A stretch of DNA of 64,000 bases from Ceratodon purpureus (taxonomy: Eukaryota; Streptophyta; Bryopsida; Pseudoditrichales; Ditrichaceae), in the NCBI GenBank assembly GCA_014871385.1, contig CM026425.1, forward strand, positions 2,871,561 to 2,935,560, written 5' to 3'. Positions 15,879-25,086 of the stretch are shown here, in pieces. The notes beneath the pieces were generated by a model that was not told where the DNA came from, did no database searches, and saw only the letters and a list, made by a program, of their open reading frames with translations. Each line of letters starts with the position of its first letter. Positions within the stretch are counted from its first letter, which is position 1. Position numbers and translations under genes: made by a program.

Positions 15879-15899
15879 CTCTCTCTCTCTCTCTCTCTC
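15879..15899. repeat. (CT)n microsatellite in NOT1 leader exon
   Basis: About ten CT repeats on the plus strand, read as (GA)n in the predicted NOT1 5' UTR. GA/CT tracts near transcription starts are common in plant promoters and can bind GAGA-type factors; a role here is inference. Confidence 0.85.
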
Positions 15900-15990
15900 G
15901 CTCTCTGCGTCGGAGAAGACTCGGCCTTCGTGTTCTGCTTCTCCGATGTGTTGTCCATTTCACGACGCGAGCGCACGAGTATTGAGCGGG

Positions 15991-16659
15991 TATTATAGTG
16001 GTATGAACATGGTATTTGATAGGTATCATCAGGGTACTGGATAGGTATCGATCGAGGATTCTGCGTCGCCGTCATGTCCCCAATGTGACGGATTGTGTCG
16101 CTTTCGATGTCTCTCGTCGGCTTCACGTCTGCCTTCATTCGTTCGTTCGTGAGTTCATTCGTGACTTCGTGAGTTTGGTTTGTTTCTTCGTTGCCGGGGG
16201 CGTTTTCCGTTAGTTTATTCAAATGCGTTACTCTATCCAAAACCGTTTCTCGTCGGCTTTACCGTCCTGTGATTGGGTGGTTGTTCGGTCAGTTCGTTTG
16301 TTTTGTTTCATCGTTGCTAGGGGCGTTTTTTCGTTACTATGCTCAATTCCGTTACTCTGTCGTGATGTGAGTCGGCCGTACTGACGGCGACGGCCGGCGA
16401 CGGGGAGGGTCGCTGTTGAAGGATTTCTCGTTCGGTTTCGTTTCCGTCCAGGTTTCGTGGAGGAATGGTGACTGGAGTGACGGTCGTGTTCTTGTTCGTT
16501 TTGTTTTGCGGGCAGTGTCGTATAGTGATATTACTGTGGTCAGGGAATTACTGTGGGCGTCGACTTCAAGGAGGTTTCTTTTCAAATCAAAAATTGGGTG
16601 TTATTATTAAAAATTAAAAATTGGGCATTATTGTGGATGGCATGGATTTGCGTATTAAA
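15991..16659. other. NOT1 upstream region, no gene seen
   Basis: Moderate-GC sequence upstream of NOT1, probably its promoter. It contains runs of gttcgttcgtgagttcattc type and no long ORF with recognisable protein. Confidence 0.4.
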
Positions 16660-16841
16660 TACTCCCTCCATCTCACTAAAAGACCATTGTTTGCTCAAAA
16701 AATTTGTCTCGAAATAAGATCGTTGTTTCCAAATTTGTCCAAATTATTTCTAAATGTAGCCAATTTGTTTCTAAATTTAGAATTTTCCTTAAATCTGATA
16801 TTATTAGCAAACCAAGGTCTTTTAGCAAGATGGAGAGAGTA
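16660..16841. mobile_element. Stowaway-like MITE (Tc1/mariner type), ~178 bp
   Basis: Terminal inverted repeats start CTCCCTCCATCTC and end with the near-complement GATGGAGAGAG. Matching goes inward for about 30 bases (ACTAAAAGACC against GGTCTTTTAGC, then TTTGC against GCAAA). The element is flanked by TA at 16660-16661 and TA at 16840-16841, the expected target duplication. Length, TA duplication and the CTCCCTCC terminus are those of Stowaway MITEs. It is non-coding. Confidence 0.85.
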
Positions 16842-17896
16842 CGTTTTTTCTTTTTGTGGTGGGAGGGAGGGGTAGTGTGATAAAAAATTGGTATTGGTAT
16901 ATATCTTCAACCATTGTATCTCGATTTATATGGTGGCATAATTGTATGAAAAAGTTGTATGTTTTATAAGACTAGAGATACCACATCTTCTTGTTTCAGA
17001 TGAAAATTATATTGTATCTTTTTTCACCTTTTTGAAAGTTTATTTATTTCTTATAATTATATTAAGTGCTTCTATAGTAGTTATGTTACAGTGGAAATTT
17101 GAATAGGAATCTAAGTGACGAGTTAAATAGTTGTTGAATGATAAGAGGAATTTGAGTGATAAGTTAGACAATATAATAGGAATTCGGGTGACAAGTAAAA
17201 TAGTAGTTAAAACATGGAAGAATCTATTAGACAGTAGTTACACGAGGGGGAGAATTTGAATGATAAGTTAGACAATTGTCATATCAAAGAAGAATCTATT
17301 TGACAATTTACAATCATTAGAGAAATCTGAATGTTAAGTTGGTCAACAATTATATCAGTGAAGAAATATAGAATGATAAGTTGGAATGATAGTTTAATAC
17401 TGATGAAGATGTTAGTATTGGAGGTAGTGGAGGTAGAAAAAAAGTTTGTTTTACTGAGAGCTTTAATTAACTTTAGACTGAAATTTTATCTGATATTTAA
17501 TACTTGTGTAGGTTCTTGGATATAATTATAAATGAAAGGAATTTTTTGTAATAAATAATTTTTTGAAGTTTTTCCTTTAAAATAAAATAAAATTGGAGTT
17601 TAACAAAATTTGGTAGTACTATACATTTTGAACCAATATATTAATCCTTTAGGGTCCCAATTCCAAATTGTTTTCAAAGATTTCTTAGATGAAAAAACAA
17701 AAATGGAGTTGATGCACAAAATAAAGTTGTAAATGCTAATGTGGAAATAATACTTGTATGGTTAGATTCACCATGCATGTTGAAAATACTTTTAGGTACT
17801 TTTGCAAGTTTTTCTTTTTTAAAAATAATTAAAAATAAAAAATTGATACAAAAAAATAAAAAATATTGTATTGAAATTGGAATAACATGCACTACA
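16842..17896. other. AT-rich intergenic, nothing recognised
   Basis: Low-complexity AT-rich DNA. Imperfectly repeated phrases such as gaatttgaatgataagttag recur at 17090-17400, suggesting an old degenerate tandem array. No credible coding region. Confidence 0.5.
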
Positions 17897-18066
17897 AGAT
17901 GAATGGTTTCCATTATTTGATTTCACTATGAGATGAATGGTTTCCATTATTTGATTTCACTTTGAGATGAATGGTTTCCATTATTTGATTTCACTATGAG
18001 ATGAATGGTTTCCATTATTTGATTTCACTTTGAGATGAATGGTTTCCATTATTTGATTTCACTTAT
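17897..18066. repeat. 34-bp minisatellite, 5 copies
   Basis: Five head-to-tail copies start at 17897, 17931, 17965, 17999 and 18033. They are nearly identical, alternating only actatg and actttg at the unit end. Each unit contains the short palindrome AATGGTTTCCATT. The near identity suggests recent expansion. Confidence 0.95.
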
Positions 18067-18360
18067 TATAGAAAAATCATGTTCAAGCTCTCTCTTTCTA
18101 AACTAAGATTGAAACTTGAAATAAATTACTTTTATAAATTTTCAAAATTTTACAATATCCTATTTTGAGGATCCATACCATAAAAATTGTATTCAGCTAA
18201 CACAAAAATAAAAATAAAATTGAATAATGGATGAAGAAAATCACAATATGAGGTAGTATGTGGTGAAGGAACGTGTTGTAAATCATTTTGCACCCACAAT
18301 ATGGACGTTGGCGCGCGAAAGGATTAATAAATGAAGGATATTGAACTTGAGTTATTCAAA

Positions 18361-18720
18361 CTAATCAAGGCTACCTTCATTCTCAGTCTTCTTTGCGACC
18401 AATATTTTCATGTCTGCGATAAAGATATCTAATGGTGATGATTCCAAGTCGAAGTTTGATCCATACTGCATGCTCAAAGAAAAGTCAAAAACCCGTTCGC
18501 AGGAGAAGTTTTCTAGTTGTTTTTTAAACATTACCAGGTCTTCAACTCTATAAGTATCGTGAATTATCGATCTAATTAGTTGGACATGGTGGTTGTCAGA
18601 AACGTACTTTGAGATCGGGCCTTCCGCATCATTGATCATAGCATGGATCAATTCCGCTCTAATTACTAGTTTCAAGTAGCTGGTGTTCATGCGTTTGCCC
18701 GACATTGGAAACCTTCCCAT
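18361..18720 (-). CDS. Hypothetical 119-aa protein
   Basis: An ATG-started ORF of 119 codons in AT-rich DNA. It begins MGRFPMSGKRMNTSYLKLVI and has mixed charged and hydrophobic composition typical of a globular or helical protein rather than a random frame. I do not recognise the family. It may be a short gene, one exon of a longer gene, or a remnant carried by a transposon. There is no homologous neighbour to help. Confidence 0.35.
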   Translation of the reverse strand: MGRFPMSGKRMNTSYLKLVIRAELIHAMINDAEGPISKYVSDNHHVQLIRSIIHDTYRVEDLVMFKKQLENFSCERVFDFSLSMQYGSNFDLESSPLDIFIADMKILVAKKTENEGSLD

Positions 18721-19735
18721 TTTTCTTTAAAAAATCTTGTTTTTTCCTTCAATTCTTCTTTCTGCAATTTTTCCTTTGATTCTCCAACTACCATTCCCGG
18801 TTTTTATTTTATTTTATTTTTTAAAATCTATTTTTCTCCCTCCATTACGCGGCCACTTCCTATGGCCGCAGCCTGGAGCTCCCTTACCACCGCGGCTACC
18901 ACCCTATGGCCGTTGCGGGGCAAGTTACCTACGGCCATGGCCACTAAGGTTTCCCCACCGCCTATGGTTCACGCGTTTCCAAATCCTCTCTCGTCAACGT
19001 TCAGTGTCTTCAACGGCTTCGCATCTTCCCTCGGATATAGCATTTACAGCTTCAAGATAGTCTTCGCAGCTTCATTGCTTCCCCGCTGCCGTTCGACTCT
19101 ATGTGCAGGTTTGTAGTCAGTTGCAGCGCTACTTCTTTGAACTAGTAAACAACAGTGTAGCCTCCATTTGGTTGACTGAGTGCTTTGAGCAGTGTAGCTT
19201 CCATATAATTAAGTGAGTGCTTTGTGAGTTCTAAATTGATAATGTGGTTTTATAAATTTAACAGATCATTGTGTGTGTGATTTGCATTTGGTTCATACTA
19301 TATTGTGCCACTATTGTATGCTAAACTGATCCATGCCACTCTGTTGTGTTATTGTGTAAAACTGTCAATTTATGTATTCACTCATGAAATCAATTCTGCA
19401 CCCACTCAGCTTTAAGCATCCATTTGTCATTTCATTGTGGTAACTTCTTGCATTCTCCTTTATCTCTTGTCAATCTACTCCAATTATTCCTATCAAACTT
19501 CTAAAAAATTTGACTTCGGAGGTTGTGCATAATGTTAGACATTAAAAATAATGGATAATTCACTCAATATGTGCAATCATTTATTAATCAAAATGCACAA
19601 TGAGGGATTCGTCCCTCAATGTGCTTTAAATAGCTTCCAGGTTAACAAGCAGTTGGGCCAACTGCTAGCCTTGTCATCCAGCCGCCTTGCAGCCGCCACT
19701 CACAGTTAATTGTTTTTAACATAAAAATGAAATAT

Positions 19736-19736
<1 letters not shown>
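18721..19736. other. Mostly non-coding; short GC-richer ORF at 18862-19116 (+) of doubtful status
   Basis: A GC-richer island (18850-19100) in AT-rich DNA carries overlapping ORFs on the plus strand. One starts MAAAWSSLTTAATTLWP, a Ser/Thr/Ala-rich beginning that resembles a plastid transit peptide but leads nowhere recognisable. It could be a captured first exon. The rest shows nothing. Confidence 0.25.
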
Positions 19737-19775
<39 letters not shown>

Positions 19776-19889
19776 CATTATACTTGAGTTTTTATAGAAA
19801 ATTTATAAACATGTTCCAAAATTGTAAAAAAGATGTGAGGTTTTTATTTTTATTTTTATTTTTTATTTTTTTATTTTTATTTTTAATCA
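19737..19889. repeat. 39-base poly(T) tract followed by (TTTTA)n
   Basis: Thirty-nine uninterrupted T (19737-19775). After about 60 bases comes a TTTTTA-rich tract (about 19841-19889). On the minus strand this reads as a poly(A) tail, so a retroposed sequence ending here is possible, but no body for it was recognised. Confidence 0.9.
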
Positions 19890-21202
19890 GACTTTTTGGC
19901 ACTATACTTCAATGGCATGACTTCCAATTTTACATTTCTTTTATCCATTGATACTCTCTTCTTGATTTTATTTGAAAAGCCTCCAACTATTGATTCAACT
20001 CATATAATATATAATGGAAAAAAAACATAAATATGTGTAGTTTTGACAAGAGATAGGTTAATATAGAGATGGGTGGTTTGATGGTAAAGAAGAAAAGGAA
20101 TTAAATGGTGACATTACCATTATAGAACCAATATAAGAAAAATATACAATTATTTCTTCTATATAAACTTTTATTTGCACTTCTTCATTGTTCATCTATT
20201 GATGCATGGGCTTGAATTTGTAAATAATATAAGTGATTGGATGGATGCATGCTTCTAACATCAATTCTAATTTAGGTTTGTTTATGTGGCTGTTTAATAA
20301 TGTAGATACGATAAAGACACATAATTATAAGAATAAAAAAGATATGGTACCTTGGGGTAAGAAGCTATATGAGGTGAACTCATGAATGACTCAGTAAATC
20401 TAAGATGAAGTGTTAGGGTTTGGAATCATAATTTTGAAAAGCATAAGCAATTATGTAGGATTTTTTTTTGGAGGAAGGATGTTGTAGACATATAATTGAG
20501 GTCTAAATGTATCAAAAAAACAAAGGATTAATTGCGAAGCAACATGAGTGATATTTGATAAAACTGGACCAAGTGAAAAATAATAAGTACAAAATTGCTA
20601 GCAACTTTCAAACTCAAGAGAGTTCATATCTGATCCAAAAGTAGTTTAATTTTAATTCAAAAACAAATGAATATAAGAACCTTTGATAGCTCTAGATAAT
20701 GCGATCTAAGTTCACGTAATTGATAACTAGATATGAAGTATTGAATGATTGTGAATATATAAACTAATTCTACAAAAAATTTGTTATCAAATAATCTGTG
20801 AGGTTTCATAGGAACTTTAAGTTTATTACAAAAGACATTTATTTATTAATAGATATTTTAAGGTTTTTGTTTTGAATTTTACTTAAATACGCCTTTATTT
20901 GTTTCATTATATTGTTTTATTGATTTATATGTGGTTTATTTAATTTTTACCTTTATCTAAGAGGATATATTTGTATAGCAGTTACATTTTTCACAGACTT
21001 TGAATGATAAATTGGTGTCATAATCTAATAATGATGACAATGTAATTACTAAAGGTGGTGGAAATAGATGGACAACTTTATTATGGTGAAAGAGCTATAG
21101 TTTACTTTTGTTTGATATGGTGTTGAATATATATGATGTTTGTATAAAATTGGTCTTTATAATTTACTCAGTAATAAGAGGAATATAGATTTTAAATATT
21201 AA
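19890..21202. other. AT-rich intergenic, nothing recognised
   Basis: Low-GC DNA with no ORF of note and no repeat other than short A/T runs. Confidence 0.5.
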
Positions 21203-23079
21203 GAGGAACATAAATTTTTTTATTTTATTTTAAAAAAAAAATTAATTATTAAATTTTATTTAAATTAATTAAAAACTTATTATTTTAAAAGAGATTGGCA
21301 TGAATAAAGTATGTGCTTGTTTTATCACGAAACCTAAGCCCAAATTTGAAAAAGATTAAGATTTTTTCTTAAAATTTAATATTGAAGAGTAATTTATATT
21401 AAACAATTATAAGATATACATAACTATTCCTTCAAAAACTATTTAAATTTACCTCATCTCCGAGTTAAATTTAATCATATTTAATTTTTTATGTATTGAT
21501 TTTTTATGCTTCAAAATAATAGTAAATATTAGGTTTTAGATACTTCAAAATATTCAACACGTCAAATTATCAAACACCTTAGATTTTTTTATTATCGCAA
21601 ATTATTGACTTGGATTATTAAAAACCTTAAATAATAAAAATATATGAAGATAACATAAAAGAAGTTACTTGAAGTTTTAAATTGATATGTTGTTTGATAA
21701 TCAACATTTGCATCCCAATTAAATAAAGCTTATAATTTCTATTATTTAATTTAATGATTTAGCATAGATATTAAAGAATAAATTAACTTTATTTTAATGA
21801 TAAACAACTTCTTGAAGTTTAATAATTTAATATATATGACAAAACATTAAAGTAAGAATTTTATCATGAATATAAAAGTGGTAGTCTTAATCAAAATATC
21901 GTGGAAAGTCATTATTTGAATGAATGTATCTTTAGAATCTTAACATTTTATATAATTTAATACCATATATTTCTCTTGTGCAACAAGGAACTGAGGTGGT
22001 CTAGTTGCACAACAATGCTTCACGTCGTTCGAATTGCAGCAATGTTGGATAGAAGGAGGCGGAGGGGTAGGTTGGCCTCCACGGCCACTGCAGGGATCGC
22101 CCGGATTTAGGTAGCAGCATTGCCTCCTACCATATTCAGGAACTTGGCACCGGTTCCTCAGTTGTGGTTGTGCCTCAATAGTGAAGAGAGTGATGAAGCC
22201 CATGAGGGCTAGAAGTATAGTACTACCTTTGGTGGTGAATATGCTTCAGAGTAGATACTCGTCACTTAGTATCCAAAATTGACAATGAAGAGAGACTGAG
22301 TATGGAAAAAACTGAGTTCCACAATGGTACATGTAGTAATTGACTCTTTGTTACTAAGATTCTAAAGATACTTTCATTCAAATAATGACTTTCCACGATA
22401 TTTTGATTAAGACTACCACTTTTATATTCATGATAAAATTCTTACTTTAATGTTTTGTCATATATATTAAATTATTAAACTTCAAGAAGTTGTTTATCAT
22501 TAAAATAAAGTTAATTTATTCTTTAATATCTATGCTAAATCATTAAATTAAATAATAGAAATTATAAGCTTTATTTAATTGGGATGCAAATGTTGATTAT
22601 CAAACAACATATCAATTTAAAACTTCAAGTAACTTCTTTTATGTTATCTTCATATATTTTTATTATTTTAAGGTTTTTAATAATCCAAGTCAATAATTTG
22701 CGATAATAAAAAAATCTAAGGTGTTTGATAATTTGACGTGTTGAATATTTTGAAGTATCTAAAACCTAATATTTACTATTATTTTGAAGCATAAAAAATC
22801 AATACATAAAAAATTAAATATGATTAAATTTAACTCGGGGATGAGGTAAATTTAAATAGTTTTTGAAGGAATAGTTATGTATATCTTATAATTGTTTAAT
22901 ATAAATTACTCTTCAATATTAAATTTTAAGAAAAAATCTTAATCTTTTTCAAATTTGGGCTTAGGTTTCGTGATAAAACAAGCACATACTTTATTCATGC
23001 CAATCTCTTTTAAAATAATAAGTTTTTAATTAATTTAAATAAAATTTAATAATTAATTTTTAAATTTTTTATGTTCCTC
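21203..23079. mobile_element. Foldback-type element: ~740/725-bp inverted repeats around a 412-bp core
   Basis: The left arm (21203-21942) and right arm (22355-23079) are near-perfect reverse complements over about 730 bases. Matching landmarks include GAGGAACATAAA at the outer edge, CATCCCAATTAAATAAAGC in the middle, and GTATCTTTAGAATCTTA at the inner edge. Only scattered mismatches are seen (ctccgag against ccccgag; tgaatg against tgaaag). The central 412 bases (21943-22354) are clearly more GC-rich and hold a cysteine-rich ORF. Long TIRs around foreign-looking sequence suggest a foldback or Mutator-like non-autonomous element that picked up a gene fragment. No target-site duplication could be assigned. 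If transcribed, the arms would form a ~700-bp hairpin RNA. Confidence 0.8.
21940..22203 (-). CDS. Small cysteine-rich, probably secreted protein (possibly decayed), inside inverted repeat
   Basis: An 87-codon ORF filling the core of the inverted repeat; its stop falls at the edge of the left arm. The N-terminus MGFITLFTIEAQ is the hydrophobic end of a signal peptide. The same frame stays open upstream as IFTTKGSTILLAL and begins at an ATA codon just after a TGA, so the original start may have mutated from ATG to ATA. The mature part has nine cysteines, six of them in three CC pairs, and a PTPPPP stretch. This is the look of a secreted disulfide-rich peptide. The family is not recognised, and it may be a captured pseudogene fragment. 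Confidence 0.5.
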   Translation of the reverse strand: MGFITLFTIEAQPQLRNRCQVPEYGRRQCCYLNPGDPCSGRGGQPTPPPPSIQHCCNSNDVKHCCATRPPQFLVAQEKYMVLNYIKC

Positions 23080-23488
23080 ATAAGACCTTAAATCTTTAAG
23101 ATGATGGTGGTAGATTGAATTGATTAAAACAAATAAGACCCCAATTGCTGGATTCATGTACAATCACATTCAAGATAAATACAAACAACCTATTTGAGCC
23201 ATTTCAATTTTTATTTCATAATAAAAAAAATGTTTTGATTTTTGTCTTACATAATGATCAATGCATCTTTACTAATTTATAATCAAACATTCCAATCTCA
23301 TTACTTTATTTGATCTCAAATTGTCGACCAAAATATCAACTCTAGGTATATTAAAAATTAACAAACAAAAATATTAAAGAAACAACAAAATATCAAAATA
23401 CTAAACTACCACGAAATTTTAATATGTAACAGTCTACTAATTCCACCCTACCATGCCTCGGAACTACCCATCAATCTTTGTAAGAAAT
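23080..23488. other. AT-rich spacer, nothing recognised
   Basis: Low-GC DNA between the foldback element and the minisatellite downstream of the pseudokinase gene; no ORF or repeat of note. Confidence 0.5.
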
Positions 23489-23630
23489 GGTGAAAGGCTC
23501 GAAAAAGGTGAAAGGCTGGACAAAGGTGAAAGACTGGACAAAGGTGAAAGACTGGACAAAGGTGAAAGGCTAAAAAAAGTGAAAGGCCCGAAAAAGTGAA
23601 AGGCTCGAAAAAGGTGAAAGGCTCGACTTG
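23489..23630. repeat. 18-bp minisatellite, ~8 copies, downstream of pseudokinase gene
   Basis: Unit GGTGAAAGGCTCGAAAAA, with variants such as GGTGAAAGACTGGACAAA, repeated about eight times; two units are one base shorter. On the minus strand, the sense of the adjacent gene, the unit reads as a hexapeptide repeat (SLSPLS). It lies about 125 bases past that gene's stop codon, so it is probably in the 3' UTR. Confidence 0.9.
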
Positions 23631-23754
23631 AAACTCTCTTCTCGTTTGACATGGTCAGCAAATTACATGCATAAACCAAGCTGGACGACGTGCAACGTCA
23701 AACCATGTCGAATTGCTGGAACTCATATTCCCAACTCTTCACTCCATTGATTGA

Positions 23755-25086
23755 TCAAGGCCCAAGGGACGCACTGATCATATCTTCTGGTGTCAACTGC
23801 TCGAGACGGCTAACAACATCGTCGATTGTAGGTCTCTGCTTAGGATCATCCTTCATGCAATCAAGGGAAACCTGCTGGAAATCGGCAAGGAACTGCACAT
23901 CTGACTCGAATCCCTGGAAGTGGAGTCTGGTCATCTTCTTCTTCCTCGCCGCTACCATGTGCTGGATTGAAGGCTGTTCAGAGAATGGTGAGCCGCCTGT
24001 GATAAGCTCCCAAATGATGACTCCCAGAGAGAAGATGTCACATTTCTCGTTGTACTGGGGCCGATCTCTGGACAGCATTTCAGGAGCAGTCCATCGCAGT
24101 TGCTCGGCGTCTGTCCACTTCTTGTCGCTCGGTTCGCTCTTCACCCGGCCTTTGAAGAAGCCGAAGATTTTTGGACGGCCATCGTCTGTCAGAAAGACGT
24201 TTGCACTCCTCAGGTTCCTGTGGAGGATTCCAGCGATGTGGGCATAGGCAAGCCCGAGAGCAATCTCCAGAGCCATCATCGTTTTCAGCCTCCATTCATC
24301 AGCGTCATCCTCCATCTTCCAATCATACACTGTTTGAAGTGTTTGCCCTGGTCGTTCCATTACTAGGTATTTATTTGGGCCTTGAGAAAACGTTCCATAA
24401 AACCTGAGAATGTTGTCACTATCTGAAGTTAGCCTCTTCAGAATTGAGGCTTCCTTCTCTTTTTGAGAAGTAGAAACAAGTATGACATCAAACTTGTCAT
24501 CGAGTCGTCCAGCTAATATGTAGCCCTCAATCAAGGATTCTCCGACATTCACGTTTGTTAACTGAGTGTCATCAGGAGTCATCCGGTCTGTATTGAGAGC
24601 TATAATCTCACCTAGCTTGGCTTTCAACTCTTCCACGCCCTCATGGGTGTCGTGAAGTAACACAGTCTGGTGCACTTGTTGATCAAAATCAAACCACTTG
24701 GCTGCGTTGTCCAATCTTTTGTTCAGAGAATCAAAGTCTTCCTCAAACTTTAATGACAACCACAACCTTACGAGAAAACCCTTTGTCCCGTATCTTCGCA
24801 CGCATGCTTTGCAATCTTCAACAACGATCAGAAACTTTTCAAGAGAGTATTTGTAGGCCTTTTCATCGAACACCGAATTTGGTCCCTTCCGTTCTATTTC
24901 CTGCTCGATGCGATTGATAGCGCCAGCCACGCTCTGCACGCGGTCTATCAGTTCTTCACATTTCAGCTTGTTGTTCTTCACTGTCAGGCCCAATGTCACA
25001 AGGGAGTTTACCACCTTCCCGATGTCCAGACTTAGTGCACCAGTAGTTACATCTAAACTCGTTCTGAACAGCTTCTCCGTGGCCAT
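23755..25086 (-). CDS. MLKL-like protein: N-terminal helical bundle plus pseudokinase domain
   Basis: A 443-residue ORF from the ATG at 25084-25086. Residues ~1-170 are helical (repeated KxxExLIxRVQ-type heptads) and resemble the four-helix HeLo/MLKL executioner domain. Residues ~185-435 form a kinase fold in which every catalytic element is changed. There is no glycine loop (EGYILAGRLDDKF), the beta-3 lysine segment reads VILVST with no Lys, HRD is HRN (289-291), and DFG is GFF. APE (TAPEML) and the alpha-F motif CDIFSLGVIIWE are kept. Animal MLKL, a membrane-disrupting necroptosis effector, likewise has GFE in place of DFG. Plant MLKL-type proteins act in immunity; executing cell death here is inference. 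The frame stays open upstream to an acceptor (tttttcacag) near 25120, so the leader is spliced and a few more N-terminal residues are possible. Confidence 0.85.
   Translation of the reverse strand: MATEKLFRTSLDVTTGALSLDIGKVVNSLVTLGLTVKNNKLKCEELIDRVQSVAGAINRIEQEIERKGPNSVFDEKAYKYSLEKFLIVVEDCKACVRRYGTKGFLVRLWLSLKFEEDFDSLNKRLDNAAKWFDFDQQVHQTVLLHDTHEGVEELKAKLGEIIALNTDRMTPDDTQLTNVNVGESLIEGYILAGRLDDKFDVILVSTSQKEKEASILKRLTSDSDNILRFYGTFSQGPNKYLVMERPGQTLQTVYDWKMEDDADEWRLKTMMALEIALGLAYAHIAGILHRNLRSANVFLTDDGRPKIFGFFKGRVKSEPSDKKWTDAEQLRWTAPEMLSRDRPQYNEKCDIFSLGVIIWELITGGSPFSEQPSIQHMVAARKKKMTRLHFQGFESDVQFLADFQQVSLDCMKDDPKQRPTIDDVVSRLEQLTPEDMISASLGP

Larger units (their letters stand above)
14478..15990 (-). 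promoter_or_regulatory. NOT1 5' UTR with a 1.25-kb leader intron
   Basis: Just upstream of the NOT1 ATG the minus strand reads a good acceptor (ttttggcag) ending at 14486. A matching donor (CTTCAG then gtgagc) lies at 15738. This predicts a noncoding first exon from about 15739 to about 15990 and a leader intron 14486-15738. The intron holds an AC microsatellite and a very A/C-rich stretch (15000-15560); the upstream exon region holds a CT microsatellite. Long leader introns often raise expression of plant housekeeping genes; that role here is inference. The transcription start was not located. Confidence 0.6.

Noticed and set aside
15828-16240. Several ORFs of 65-156 codons around the NOT1 5' end on both strands
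   Set aside because: They overlap each other and a CT microsatellite, have low-complexity translations (RERERERE, SLSLSLSL), and sit in the predicted leader and promoter.
23489-23630. CRISPR-like array of short repeats
   Set aside because: Head-to-tail minisatellite without spacers in a eukaryotic genome.
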